Assembly: GCA_013399875.1 (NCBI GenBank)
Contig: VXAZ01005703.1
Coordinates: 372,001 to 436,000 of the forward strand
Origin: Gymnorhina tibicen
Lineage: Eukaryota; Chordata; Aves; Passeriformes; Artamidae
Reading direction: 5' to 3'
DNA: 64,000 bases
Below are positions 1 to 13,763 of this stretch, one piece after another. The translations under genes and the position numbers were made by a program. Numbering within the stretch: position 1 is the first letter of the stretch; each line of letters opens with the position of its first letter. The notes under the pieces were generated by a model, which had not been told where the DNA came from, did no database searches, and was given only the letters and a program-made list of their open reading frames with translations.

Positions 1-3000
1 GCATTGCGGTCTTGTTTTACTCTGTGTGTACTTAGAATTTACAGTTTTCAGTCTTTTTCAGTTTAATGTTAAATTGTACCTGTTTGATGAGGCTTGTTTT
101 GCTGCACAAGAAATAAGGTCTTCTAAACATGCCCTTCAAGGTGACATTTCTCCGGAGTTCTGGATTCTCTGGAGGCTGGATTGGCCCTGCTCACAGAACA
201 AGGGGGAAGGCCACAACGGGGCAGGCTGCTGATGTTAACTTGTTCCCTTGTAGTTTTCCCTAGCTGTAAATACAGAGGAATTGTGCAGGAAATGATGCAT
301 TTTGAGTGAATGTTTTTAGTGCTGTCTGCCACGTCTCCCTGATGCTTCGGCAGCGCGTACATTCAGGTCTAAGTGTCGGCTGGGGTATTCATCTTCCTCT
401 GGAACAAGGCACTGGTTCTGCACTTCAGGACGATTTTTAACTCTGGCTTTGGCAACTTTTTCCTATATATGTAGCTTCTGTTAGGAGGCTGTGATTTCAG
501 GCGGCCTTGGGAAATAATAGATACAGCAAAGGGCAGGGTTTTTCTTTGTTATCACTCCTTGTTGCAAGGGCTCATTCCTTGTCATTTTAATTCATAGATA
601 GTCTCCTACAAGTCTCAGCAGAACACAGGAGAAGCCCCTTTCCACTCCCCTGGCTGTGTTGCTCCCTGACAGTTCCCATTCTGCAGCCAGCCCCACTGTG
701 GGAGTTTGCTAAACTGAAGCAGCGACTGCAAAGCATGTAGTTAAAACCTAATTTCTAATGACTGATTTCATGCAAAAGGGCCAGAATAGAACTTGCAGAT
801 GCTTTAACAGAAACCTAAGATGGCCCATTGTGGAGAAGTCTATTCTACTCTTAAATACCGGTGATTAATGTTAAATTTAATATGGAATTGTTAATTTTTT
901 GACCTAAGGTCTGAAATGGGGAGAGTTATGGCTTTACCTACCATAAGCAGCAAATATTCATGCTTTTAAGTGAATTTCAGATTGTACCAAAGTAATTTCC
1001 TTTGTAATTAATAACACCAATATAGTTGATTTCTTATTTCTTTCCTGTACTAGAATTGTCATCCAGTAAATTATATACCTGTGATTTCCTGTTGATGCTG
1101 AAATATTGTCATTTAATGGCCTACTGTGCTCATTCATGGATATCCAGAAATAAATAAATCAAAGGAAACAGTCTGTTAAAGTGCACTTTCAGCATAATTA
1201 CTAACACTGGATAGGAACTACTCTTTGTGCTATTTCTTGTATTCAGAAGATATGAAAGATGTGGATTTTAATCAGTTTCTGTGGGAGAGGCTTATTAAAA
1301 AAAGATCTTCAGGGATTAAAGAAGCAGAGCAGAAGAGATTATAGTTGTGTTAGTGAAACATCTTTTAAAAAACATTTCTGTGTATTTTTATCAAGCATAT
1401 TGTAACCTATGGACACATGATGACTGAACAAACATCATCCAGAGAATATTCTTCGCACCACTGGAAACTGATAAGACCTTTTTTCTTCTATTGCATCTGG
1501 TTATATTTCATATTACTGTGTTATATCACAGCCTATTATATAACCTAATGCCCCAACAGTGAGAAAGGGAGTGGGGGACTGAGCACGAGTGTCTGTAATG
1601 TAGCAGAAATATAACTGAAGGAATTGAGCAGTACACATATTTTTGTGTGTAACTGCAAATGGTCAGAAAGCCAGGCAGATACAGCAGCCTTTGCAGCTGC
1701 AGTACTAGAAATGCTCAATGATAGAGAAGAATTGCAAATGAGATATATAGAAAACTGTTGTATGGGCTTTTTAATAGACAATACTCATAGCATCTATTCA
1801 TCCAAATTTGAATATAGAAAATAAAATTAGATTCAGATTGTAGTTAGTATTTTCCTGAAATTACATTTTGAAACCATGGATTCTGTACTGCAGCTGTTTT
1901 TTTTTCCCAGAATCAGTGGAATTTCTAATAATAATATAAGTTGTTCTAAATTGCCTATTTAAAATAATGTAGTCTTGTACTTGTGGTTCATCATTTGAAA
2001 CCTGGCTGCCATATTTATTTAAATGGTTAGGTAAGTACACGTTAAATACTGCTCACAGAAATAACTCAGGGGTGGTCTGATCCTGTAGGCTGCCAGTGTG
2101 AATTAATACTAAACAAATGGCACTTAGTATTAATTGCTGTATTAAAAAATAGTGTTTGAGTGTGGGTTGGGCACTGCCAAGATGTTCTTGTTTGCATTGC
2201 TATTACCTTCACCGAAAATTTTTCCATTATTGATACAAATAACTTACAAGGCTTTTTCTTTTTCTTTAAATCTTTTATGAAATCTGTAATGTGGCTAGCA
2301 ACTCATTTACATCTGCAATAGATGTTGAATTCAAATTCAGAAGATCACTTGGGACATGCAGAGCCCTCCTGGGTGAGGTGTATGGTGAAAAGGTCTAATT
2401 TGGCTGGGGTGAAGGACACTCATCTTCCATGTGTAGTGACTGTAATGCTATGGGTGCATTACAGTACCCTGAAATCTGGACAGACCCACAAAGCTTTTCA
2501 AAACTGTGCTGTGCCTTTTGGCCTGCAAAACTGGGGTGGGAAGATAAGGGCAGTTCTACTAAAAATCCATAGTGGAAACATTTGTATTTTGATGAAAAAA
2601 AATCTTTCAATTTTGCTTCTGATAATAACGAATTATTATGATTTATGTTACATTGTTTTGCTTATTTTTATTATGATGTGCATCTTTGAAAATAATTTAG
2701 CTAATATTTCATGTTTGAGATTTTGATTACCATTTTACTCTACCATTGTGCAGTGCTGTGAAATGAATATGATTTAGCAGTCTTAGACCTTTAGTCTTTT
2801 GTACCGATTTAGAAAAGATGATCTGAAATGTCAGGATTTCGTATAGAATGAATAACATATTTTCAGTCTTGTTATTTCCAATTTACTTGTACCTGCAAAA
2901 CAGGGAAGGACCTTTTAATATCATGGGAAGGAGAAACGGAATTCCAGTGAAAGACAATCTGTCTTGAATTTCTCAAAGATTTAAGTTGAACTCTTATTCA

Positions 3001-6000
3001 AGTCTTGAGTGATTGCTAATTGCTTTGAGCTGTGCCTCTCTGAGAAAAAAAGAATATTTCAGATTATTCCAGGGGAAAGTGGAGCAAAATAACCTTTTTG
3101 AGGAGAGGAAAAAAATGAGTATCTGGCCAGGAGGAATGAGTTAGGGAGCAAATACTGAAGGAGAGAGCGGGGAAAAGAAAAAGATGACCAAAAACTCAGG
3201 TTGCAGAGGTGAAGGCGAAAGAGGGTGATGGGGAAGAGGAGTGAGAATGTCTTTGATGGGGAGGATTGCCCAGTGTGCTGTGGAAGGACCTGTTGCTTGG
3301 TTTTTAACGCCCTTCCTGGGTGAGCTGGTACCGGTCTCCCATGGATATGCCCAGCCCTGAGCAGGGCTCAGGTGTGGGTAAATCTCTCATGAGCTGTGCA
3401 CGGAGCGCTCTGCAAAGGGGAATGCCCCCTGTTCCCCAAGGAGATGGGCAGTGCCTTCCACAGCGCTGTGAGATGGTGCCAGGGGTGAGGGTGTCACCGT
3501 GCTGTGGGACAGTGGCAGTGGTGAGGGTGTCACCTGGGGCTGTTGGGACGGTGCTGGAGGCACGAGGGGCTGTGTTGGGTGCAGGGAGCTGCCTGTGGAA
3601 GAACTTGGTGCTGCTGGGCTGTGCCTGGGCTGGAGAGGGCCGTGCAATGGGCACTGAGGAGCTCTGCTGGGGGAAGCCAGGTGTGATAATTCAGATGTCT
3701 GAACAAGGCATGGAACGTTACAGTCAGTGTGAAAGGTAGCATTCAGAGACAACTGATTGTGTCATTTCTGCTTCTGGAACAGAATACATGCCAGCTTCTT
3801 AATTTCTTGCTGTTTATTGTCTCATTAACTTTTGTCTCAAGGCTGTGTAATATTTTATTACCTGCTTTTCCAATACTTGTTATAAACACCTACTGAAGCT
3901 TCATATTAAAGTAATCTCACTCCCAGCATTCCAGACTAGAGTTCTCAATTCAGATTTGCCATAAAATGCAGCCTGTGAGATAACTATGCTAGAGAGAACT
4001 GCAGTCGGCAAAATGCTTTAAAAGCTGGCGTATAATTAATTATAAAGTGACCTCTTAAAGAGAGTAGATTTATTTCTTTAGCGTGAATTAATTTCCTGAT
4101 AGAGACTTCGGATTGCCATCAAGACAGGGTTGAATCTGTCAGTGTCTGTTGCTATTACCCCATCTAGCAGTATTTACCAACTTTGATGTGATGGGAACTC
4201 TTCTGGGGGAAAAAGGGCTGCTTGGGGGCCAGAGCTTTCCAACCCTTAACTTCCTTTCAGAATGTCACAGTAGTGCTGATAGCTATTGACGTGTCTACTA
4301 TAATTTACTAGAAACTGTAATGAGATCAACAGCTCCGTTCACAGAAGTGGCTGTGTGCCAGTGAGGAGGTGTTAGACTGGCTCAGTCCGACTTGTACCAA
4401 ACTGTGATTAAGACTGAGACGATGGAGGTTTGTGCTTGTTTGCTGCTGCACTGCTGGGCACTACAGTATTGATCAGCATCCCGTTGTTTTTGTCTTTTTA
4501 ACTATCTGTGCTCCATCTCTGCAGGAAATGTGTGCTTTTCAATGGATAAATCTTGTTTTTCCTTGTTTTATTTTTTAAAATACGGCTTTTGTATGTAAGT
4601 TAGCTAGACAACAGTTCATTTTGGATATAGCCTGTTTCTCTCTGTAGCCACTGATGGTTCTGACTTAAACTAATTCAGCTTGTCCTTGGTTGAATACTGA
4701 ACCTTTCAAAAGTGCTTGGCAATAGCCAGCTGATGTGGATTGCTCTGTGCAGCTGCTGATGCTAAAGCTTTTGAAAATAATTGTTTTGAGTATACTTTTA
4801 ATGGGGGTTCTCATTGTTATTTAAGCTGTATTCATTATAAGTCCCTTAATTGTAATATTACTAATCTGGCTGAATACAGCCAGTGCATAATTTTAAAATG
4901 TTTTCATTTTTATGACTGGAAGTATATTTACAGAGATTTTTTTGCTGCTAGATCTACCTCTCTAGTCAATCTGCATACCAATGCCAAGTATATGAAATAC
5001 GTTGTTTTCTTCCTTAATCATCTCTACTTCGAAAACATAAAGGTATTGTTGGTGGGCATTTTAAAAGCAGAGAAATGGAATTGTATTCTTGAGACAGATC
5101 AGAGTGTTTCTAGTTTGAAAAGAGCTTTGGATGTTTAATTTGAAGTGGTCAATGAAAGGCCCTTCTGAATTCCAGGAATCTTGTGCTGCACCCTGGTGCA
5201 TGAGCATTGCAGAGTTCGTTTGTTGTGTTGGAGCTGTCAGAGAAAAAGGCTGCTGGTGTAAAGTTTAGCCTGTTGCTGGTGAGGATGAAGAAATACTGAC
5301 ATCCTGCTTTGGATTCTGGCTGCTCTGCTCAAGTGGGACAAGATCTGAGTGCAGGAATGCTTGCATGGAGTGGAGTGCTGTCCAGGAGGCCTCAATCAGG
5401 TGGAGTGGTGGCACTTGCATGAGGCTCTGTCCCAGCCACACAGCCCAGGGTGCCCCAAGGAGTGGCTCACCTCTCTCTGTGGCAGTGTAGTAGTGGCTTT
5501 TCAGAGAGGAGAAGTGATTCCCACTGAGCAGCGTGGCAGGAGAAATTCCCAAAGATTCACAGCAGTAAAGGCAAAAGAAAATCCTGTAATAGCTTATTAT
5601 CTTGGTCTGGTTGTGTTGCGATTGGGCAAGGCTTGTTGTCTGTCGTTTAGGAGGAATCTATTTTAAAAGGCCAGTGAGAATGGTGTTTTTATTTTTGTGC
5701 AAATCTGATTGTGCTGCAGGGAGGAGCTGACACATCATAATGTGCTTTGCATTTCTTTGAGCATGAATGTCTCACAAGGGAGTGGTGTCCCACTGGTGGG
5801 TCTGACATGATTCGCTTGCTAAGGGCACTTGAATATAGAGATCAAAAAGAAAGCAGCTAGGGCAGAATGGGCCAGAGAACCCAGAGTGCTCTGGACAAAG
5901 GCTACTGTGTTCTCATAGAAAAAATGTTGCTTTTTAATTTTTATTGGCATGAAGAGCCAGTAATGCGTACCTTGTAATCTGCCTGTCTGGGGATCCACTT

Positions 6001-6831
6001 CACTTAGAGGGACTTGAAGCCCAGTTTGATTTGCTTATATGGAAAGCTGGTTGCTTTCAGGAAACAGTTATCTTTGGCTTGTGTTCTTTATGCACCTACT
6101 CTTTAATTTTTTAAAATAAGGTGGTCCGTCCTGGTGTGATTGAGAAGGGAAGTGGGGGATATACTGATGACAGTCCTGCACAGCAGCAGCCGGCCTGTGC
6201 CTCTGTCCAGTCGCTGTACCTGTTGCTTTTACAGTGCAAAATACATGCTGAAAATAATTGTATATATTTCTGTATTGGAATGGATGCTGGATTCTCCAGG
6301 TGCAAGCTGTGTGAGGGTGATTCCCTAGCCATTATAACGTGCATTTCAGAGCCAAGAATGAGTGAAGCCAGCAGATGAGAACAGCCATCCATAATTTGTC
6401 TTGCTTCCACAGTTTTCACAGCTTGACCTCAGAAGCAGCCATCACGTCTGGTCTGGAAGGAAAAACCCCTATAACATTCTGTGTGTTTGTTGATTTAAGG
6501 ACACGTTTGTTGTCTGGAATTAACAGGATGCAGAGCCAAGTGGATATTGATGCTGATTGCATACAACATGATTTGGATTTTGGAGCTATATACAATTGCA
6601 CAAATTGTATCAAAGGCAACTTAATTGCCGTAGATTTATTTGTGTTTGTGCTGAATCATAATGAGAGGTCAGTTTTCTTACATGGGAGATGAGTTAAACA
6701 AATTCAGCCTCTGCTCACATGGTAGGGTTGGCTCTACCTCTAAACCCACAAAATTATTTCTTTTCAGCTTTGCATGTGTGGTGGTTCTGTATTTTGCAAG
6801 TACAGGGTGATGAATGTGTTTTGGCTAGAAA
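1..6831 (+). other. GRID1 intron 2, distal segment, no gene recognised
   Basis: AT-rich intronic sequence without any open frame that resembles a known protein. The longest open stretches are isolated, unspliced and lack recognisable motifs. A GC-rich patch with a degenerate minisatellite lies at about 3340-3690, and a 14-bp AT palindrome at 4031-4044. I see no RNA gene or transposon that I can name. Intron numbering follows the human gene from memory. Confidence 0.7.
3484..3570 (+). repeat. Degenerate 36-bp minisatellite in a GC-rich patch
   Basis: The 15-mer GGTGAGGGTGTCACC occurs at 3484-3498 and again at 3520-3534, a period of 36 bp. The sequence after the second copy is a decayed version of the sequence after the first (GCTGTGGGACAGTGG against GCTGTTGGGACGGTG). 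About two and a half copies are visible. The patch from about 3340 to 3690 is clearly richer in G and C than its surroundings. Confidence 0.55.
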
Positions 6832-7023
6832 ATGGGGAAGTTAAAAGTATGGTGTGAAAGGCATATCAGACTTGATTACCTTTCTGATAGAGTTACAAAT
6901 CTGGTGAATGAAGGGAATTCAAGAAATGTAATGGATTTGGACTTAAGTAAAGCATTAATAATGCTTCATGATAATCTGCTTCATGAAATCTTACTTGAAA
7001 ATATTGATTCAAATTTACTGTGA
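6832..7023 (+). mobile_element. CR1-type LINE, reverse-transcriptase fragment
   Basis: The + strand reads DRVTNLVNEGNSRNVMDLDL followed by SKALIMLHDNLLHEILLENI. This aligns with the CR1 ORF2 reverse-transcriptase core, whose usual form includes DRVT.LVDEG, a D.DFSKAFD palm motif and HNILLEKL. The key DLSKA is kept, but FD of the palm motif reads LI here, so the copy is inactive. The similarity fades past about 7030, where weak DTKL-like traces near 7190-7215 may be further remnant. No matching 5' or 3' end was found nearby, so this is an isolated internal fragment. Confidence 0.75.
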
Positions 7024-10000
7024 TGGAGATACTGCCATATGATCTAAGAGTTGGCAGGGCAAGTGTAAATGAAGAATAATTTTAAATGAATGAAGCTGGA
7101 GCCTTTGAAAAATCCTCTGAAAAAGCCTGGGGAATAATGCTGTATGTGTTCTAATGTTTAATATCTTTGTTAGTAGCACAGAAAATGAAGTATATAAACT
7201 AAATTCTGTGGAGGTGTTGAACCATGAATATCTCCAGTATAGAGGAAAATAGTTAAATAATGCAAAAGACTATTGAGAATTATTAGAAATGAGGATGAAA
7301 AATAGGAAGATGAATGTTGAAAAACATAATCTGAATCATGGCTGAAGGGAAGAATAATGCATAACAAAATTCTGAACAAAACAGTGAAGCTCAGGAAATA
7401 GATTTTTCCTTTTCTAGTTAACTCAGATTAATTGAAGATTGAAAAAGCTATTCTGTGGGGCTTCTCGTTGTTAGGTAAAAAGGCAATCAAGTCCTACAAA
7501 AAACCACACCCAGCATCACTAAAATACTCTAAGAGAGGTGTAGTTATACTCTCCAAGGAGTCTGCTCGAGAGTTCTTGCAGGATTTATCACCTAACAGAC
7601 TACTGTCTGGAGGAAAGTGATGCTATCCATGAAAGTGTGACTTCAAAGACTAAAATGCTGTTTGTAAAACGTACTTTTTAAATCCCCTTAACCAGTTTGT
7701 CACTACAAAGCATGTGAGTGGAAAAAAAAAATAGAAACAAGAAAACTGTTATTAAAACAAAACATAAAAGCCCATTACCAAGAACTCAAGTTAATTTTTG
7801 AGTTTTTTTGTCTGAATAGATGCATCTTGAGAATTAAAACTTTTTCTACAAGAGCTGTTTGACAAAAATGGGTCTGAATAAAATGTAACCCATGAAGTGT
7901 TCCGCTGGCAGTGTACATGTAATCACATCAAAGGAAATGGCAAGGTCACTGTGTATTAATTCTCTGGGTATATTATGAGGTTGACCTTTTCTGGTGTTGT
8001 ATCCTAATTAGTGTAGGCAGACCTGCTGAGCAGTGATTCGAGGAACATGTAACCTTACCTCTGAGGGTTTGGAGGTCTTTGATCATCCTATGGATTAGAA
8101 TTTCTATTCATGTCCCTTCTGAACTATGGGCAAACTGAGCTTGGCATTTCTCTCACTTCCATGGTTTCCCTCTAACTGATGGATGCTGCTGTTACTGTAA
8201 GATGAAGGGAATCAGTATTTGAAGTCTGGATATGCATAAATGCAGGCATAGAGTGGGAAAATGGTGGCTTATGTTTTCAATAATTCAGATGCCTACCTGA
8301 ACCTAACGCCCTGCCTAGGATTTTTGTCTTCTGAGGGTATCAACCAACTGTAGTTTCTTTGAACATGAATAATATTCAATATCTCAGTAAAGAGGAGGAG
8401 GAGGAATCATTAAGGAGTAACCAAGTCAGTTTTCAGGTAAATTACATGGGAAATATCTACAACATGCTAACTAAAGATTTGTAACTTGGGCTGATACTTA
8501 ATTACTTACTGTTACTGCAAAGAGCATTTCTCTCCTGTAATCATATTAAGCGCTGTGAACTCATGCTTCTAGGAATGCAGGGTGTATATCATACTTGCAT
8601 AACACAGAGGTGTATTTTGACTTAGTAAACAATATGAGTCATTATCTTCTGTGACTTCTAAACACAAGCTTTTAAGGATTTCTGGCAGATATGAGTGCGG
8701 AATATTGATTAATAGCAGTAGTACCACTGTTACAGTAAGCAGTCTTAAAATACAGCTTTTCTCAGTTGTGTGGGCTTTATGGAGGATATGAGAAAGTCAC
8801 TGTGCTGAGAACTACAAGGCTGAGCTGACATCTGTTTCTGGTGCTGTAAGAACTTAAAAAAGGTTCGCCTAGTTCAGAAAAAGAAAGTTTGACAATCTTT
8901 CTGTAATGGCTCTGAGACAATATTTGTGGTAGTAAGTTGCTCCATACTCATGTAGAAAAAATCTTTACAAAATAGAGAAACTGATACTGGGAAAAACTGA
9001 GGCTGGAACAAACCACACATTCTGAAACAGTAAGAGTGATAAAATGTTGGATCGCTGAAGATCACTGAGCATGTGGTGAATTGCAGAAGCTCTAGATTTG
9101 ATGTGAGGGGCATTTGATAACATTTCACAGCAGTATGGTACAGAACCTCAGACTTAATGGCTATAATGAAATCTACTGGCCTTAAAAATAGGAAACTTTA
9201 TATTTATTGTTGTAATTTCTAGCTAGTGAAATGAAGATGTCAGGTATTTAAAGGGTGAAGTATTGTTATCATTGCTTTTATATTATTATTGTCTCTATTA
9301 GATTTTTCCAAGTGATCAGTGACAGCTGCCATATTGACATGGTGGTAAATTTAATGTAGCTTATTTTGGCATATATAGATATGATTGAGTTCAAGATTGC
9401 TATTTTGAAGTCTGGAAGGTCATACAATGATTTTCTTGTTATAATACCAGCAGTGTCTTGCTGGCCATCTCCTCTGACCAGCTGCCTACAACAGCCAGAG
9501 ATTCACACCCCCCACCCAAGTGTAATTTAAAAAAATTTTTCTGCCAGGTGTTTTATGTTTTAAAGGCTGAGAACAACGGCATGTGCCCTTTCCCTAGATC
9601 CGCTCAATTTTTGCGTTTTACCATGGCTAAAACTTGCATTTTTGGTTGAAAAAAGGGATGGGCTGAAGCGTGCCATCACTGTGGAGAGCGCAGGAAGTGG
9701 GGGTGTGCTTGTGCCAGCTCTGCACTGATGACAGCCCTGTCTAACCCTTGGGTGGCACGTGGTGCTCTGGGGTGGCTGCTGCTGCCCAGACCATTCCTCT
9801 GGGGACGTTTGTGAGCTGCAGTGAGCTGTGAATATCCCCAGAGGCTTTTAGTGCACCTGCCCCTTAGACTGTCGCTTTCAGACTTTGTGTGCAAAAACCC
9901 CATTTTAAAAACATGCAGATGATCTCCTGCCTGAATAATCACCTGCTTTTTGTGGTGGATCTAATTGCTCACCTAAAGCTACACCTTTCTGGAAATGTTG

Positions 10001-13000
10001 CTGTAAATTTTTATTTGCACAGGTATGCATTTATGGATTTGATCATAAGGTGATTTCTGCTCTGCAATAGGCAGTGGAGTCTTGCAACTGGAATGACTGA
10101 GAATCAAAAAGAGTCATTCCTCAAGATATATTATCATCCTCATTTTAGTTTTTTGATCTTAAGTATGCCCAGGAAGCAGAAGGATAGTGACTTCTTGGGG
10201 GTAAAAAACCCAACATTCCCAACTTTATTATATATATTTTAAACCAGTAATTTTAAAGATGTAATACATAAGCATTATCAAATATTGTTCATGATGTGTA
10301 ATAATAAAAAATGATTAAAATATATTTTAAATAATCTTCATGCAAGATTATCTTCACTTATTCCAGATCTTAAGAACTTTTGAATACTGAAATGAAAGAT
10401 TATTCAAGCCAGACTAATTTAATCTGGTTTTCAAAGTGTTTCTTGTAATATCATTCTAATTTATTCTATGATTCCACTCCTGTTCACTGTAGACCACTTA
10501 ACAGTGCATTCATCTGATAATTGTTGCTGCCACTTCCATACCATTTCCCTGAATTAGGAAAAAACCTTGCATGACTAATGTTTAGTCAACTGTCCCTAGG
10601 CTCTTGCAGGGCCCTCAAGGACTGCTCAGCCTTTTAGCGAAGGTGGAGAAAGGAGGTGGTGACCCTTGCTGTGCTGCCATCTGTGGAATTTCCAGTCTCT
10701 CACCCCTCCACTGGAAAGCCTCCTTGCAAAGAAGGAAAACCACTGACTGGGATTAACATCATCAGGATTTAAAAATGAATGATTTCGTGAATAAACTTTC
10801 TAAACATTGATATGAGACACGTCTCATGCTGCATATGTCCGAGGACACACAGTTGAAAATGCAGCTGTGTTTTCTCGAGTGCGGCCCGGCACAGCTGTGC
10901 ATGAGGGTGTTTTATTGCACAGCATCTGGAATCTGCGTGACCCCTGTGTCCTGTGGGCATCACCTGTGCAGTCTTCATCCCTCCCTGCAAAGGAGCCATA
11001 ATTCAGCCTGTCTCTATCTACCTGCTGCTCCTCCAGGTCCTGCTGTCCTGCTTTTTCCTGCAGTTGCATCTGTTGTAACCCTCTGGGCAGGCATCTCCTG
11101 TGAGCGGTAGAGCAATAAAGCCTCAGCCTGTTTTTGGTAAGGTACTTCTGGCAAATGAAGCCCCTGAAAGAGAGAGAAGCTGTTTTCATTCTGCTTGCCA
11201 TCCTACCTGTTTGAAACAGCACTGAAGTAAGTACAGGGATATCATCAGGTTGTGATATGAATCAGGCTGACCCCTGATAGGCAACAAGTGGGTTGAGCCA
11301 AGTGCTCTTGAAATGTTATTTCAATAGGGAAAAATAAACATATATATGTAGATCATGGTGCTCAGAGTGAGTTTAGCTTTCCTAAGCTTTTTAATGTGGA
11401 GCAATTCAGGCTTCTGAAACAAATGAAGAAGTGTTTCAATAAGTAAAGTATTTTAAACTCCTAAAACCCAGGGTGATACATGGTTAAGGTTAAAAAATTG
11501 TCTTGGGGGATACTTTTTATCTGTCAGATCTCCAGCCGTGCTAGAGAATGAATTTTTGTGCTGCTTGGAAAGTGTGTAAGATGTGCAAAAGAGATGTAGG
11601 CAAGTGTAGGAAGTTAACATTATGGAAAAAACCCAAAATTTTCTGTTCCTGAATTTAAGCTGCTTTTTCTATTATCTGTTTACAGCACCAGACATGCTTC
11701 TGATAGTATCTGCTTTGAGGATTAAATTAACTTCTTGGCATTTTTTGAATTAGGGAGCATATAAAGGCCATTTAATAGGAGTGCTTCAATTGATGAGCAG
11801 AAATTGAAGACAACAAGATTACATATAGCCCATTCTTTAGATCCTGTTAGGATTGTGAATCTTTCTGATGTTAAGAACAGACTATGTTGTTATTTGCTGC
11901 TGCTGTGTAATTTTTCACTGATTTGAAACAACATGAAGTTTCTCACTATTCTTTTCTCTCCTTTAAATTAACTGTGGATAAAGGAGGATTTATGCTGCAT
12001 GTACAGATCATAAAACAGTTTACGGAAATATTTTTCCAAGGTGATTGGAACTAAGATAAGCTATCTTGGTTTCCTGTGCCTTATGAAATGAGTATTACTT
12101 TTGCCACTGTGTGGTTCTCCTTCAGCAGCTGAGTTCAGTTATTCCAGTTTGTGGTTGTGCCATTCCTTTCCAGCATTTATTCCAGCACTGCCCAATGCAT
12201 TTCTGGAGCAAGTCTGGGTCAGGAGAGGGCTAATGTAAAAAGAAATCACTCTCCATTTGTGCAAATAATTTGCAGTGGCAACTTCATAAAATTGAATAAA
12301 GTACCCAAACAGGATGATATATGCTAGAAGATGGAATTACCAACTGGAAAACAAAAAAGTTATTGCAGCAGATGAGCAGGCCAGAACAAAGGAGCGGGTG
12401 ATGTAGCAGTGCTCAGTTGGGTGCAAATGAAAAAACACCCAGACAATCAGAAAACACAAATAGGAAACCTGGCAAGGAAATACCTTCTGGTGCTTCATAA
12501 TATGCTCTTTGATTTCGCCAAGGCAGGTAAAGATGTTCTCGATATTTTCTGAAAAATATGAATTTACATGTAGCACAGAAAGACATTTCTGAAGCAACAG
12601 AGTCATATTTATTTGCAGTTACTAGAGATTGAGAGAATTTGACTGGTTTCTACAGGATATATGTTTTTCTTTCCTAACAAACACATTCGTGCCTGCTCCC
12701 CGCGGTGTATCTATCTGGTGGTTGTTAGTAGATGTGTTCATCCCTGTTGTCCTGCGTGCTCCAGTTTTCCTCCTGGTACAGGTGCACGTATTAAAGGTGC
12801 GTGTGAAGATGGCAGGGAAGAGCCCTGCACTCAGGTGGGAGTGTGGGTCTGGGCACACCCACGCATTGCCCCGCAGGGCGCTGGCCAGAAGGTCGGTGTG
12901 ACAACCCACGCCCAGCTGCTCCTCACACTGCCCTGCCGTGACCTCAAGGTCAAAATCTCTTGTGCTACACAGCCACTTCCAGTGGGCTGGGGGTACTCTG

Positions 13001-13763
13001 CGTCAGGCTGTGCATGAGCCCTGCAGTTCCCATGCTGGGTGGGCTTCAGAACAGCCGACAGAGCAACTTACTTACCCCTGAGCTGAGGGGCTGTTTCTGT
13101 TCGAGCAGTCTGAGAGCAGTGACAGATTCCTGGCTACGTGACAACCCCCTGCAACACGTGTTGTGTGGTGGGAAGAGCCTGTGGTGGTGATCTGCATGTT
13201 AGCTGGTGAGGACATACCTGTGTTTGGCTTCAGTTTGGACACTGGCCAAATACCAAATGTGTGTCCTCCTGTTTTTCAGGCTGTCTGCTTTTCTAAAGAA
13301 TAATAATTTTTGGGGTAGCGGACACAGCAATGGGAAGTTGCATTTAGTTCAGTAATTATTTTGATCTGGTATGACAGATTGTTTGGTTTTTTTGTTGTTT
13401 TTTTTTTTTCCTGGGCATTTTGTTTTCTTAGCATTGTGGGGCTGTCAGGAAACATTTTCTGCTGCAATATGCTACGTGTGTGTTTCCACACAGAATATAT
13501 ATGCGTTCACGTACACAGTAGTAAATTTGAAAACTGTTATTACCATTCAGGAAAGAGATCTTGTGTCTATTGTGGATATTTCTCAAAAACCACTACTTGA
13601 ATGCTTGGTGACAGTAAGAAACGACAAATAAATCTTAGGGATTTTTAGGAAAGGACTGGAGAACAAATCAACCTCATTTTTCAAGTGTACTTCTGTATCT
13701 CAGTTTCTGTGTGCAGATCTGATGATCCCGTCTCTTAAAGGTCACAGTAAAACTGCTAAAATC
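7024..13763 (+). other. GRID1 intron 2, no gene recognised
   Basis: Ordinary AT-rich intron. About 7030-7340 may be eroded continuation of the preceding LINE fragment, but I cannot trace a frame through it. A locally GC-rich, CpG-containing stretch lies at about 12690-13190 and includes an everted TGACCT/AGGTCA pair at 12939-12952. A T/G-rich run occupies 13381-13409. No exon-like open frame with credible splice sites and protein similarity was found. Confidence 0.65.
12939..12952 (+). promoter_or_regulatory. Candidate nuclear-receptor element
   Basis: TGACCTCAAGGTCA is an everted repeat of the AGGTCA half-site with a 2-bp spacer. Its right half, TCAAGGTCA, is the extended half-site recognised by ERR and NR5A-type receptors. 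It sits in a GC-rich patch of the intron. Such a motif can arise by chance in 64 kb, so function is only a suggestion. Confidence 0.25.

Noticed and set aside
2322..2726. Plus-strand open frame of 134 codons with a hydrophobic C-terminal part
   Set aside because: The hydrophobic end comes from an AT-rich stretch translated as Ile, Leu and Phe. No family recognised.
3304..3752. Overlapping open frames of about 116-139 codons on both strands
   Set aside because: GC-rich minisatellite-like sequence has few stops in all frames. The Pro/Ser- and Gly-rich products are compositional artefacts.
4740..5138. Plus-strand open frame of 132 codons rich in Cys and Tyr
   Set aside because: It begins at a TTG, not an ATG; AT-rich composition, no known domain and no expression evidence. 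Most likely chance.
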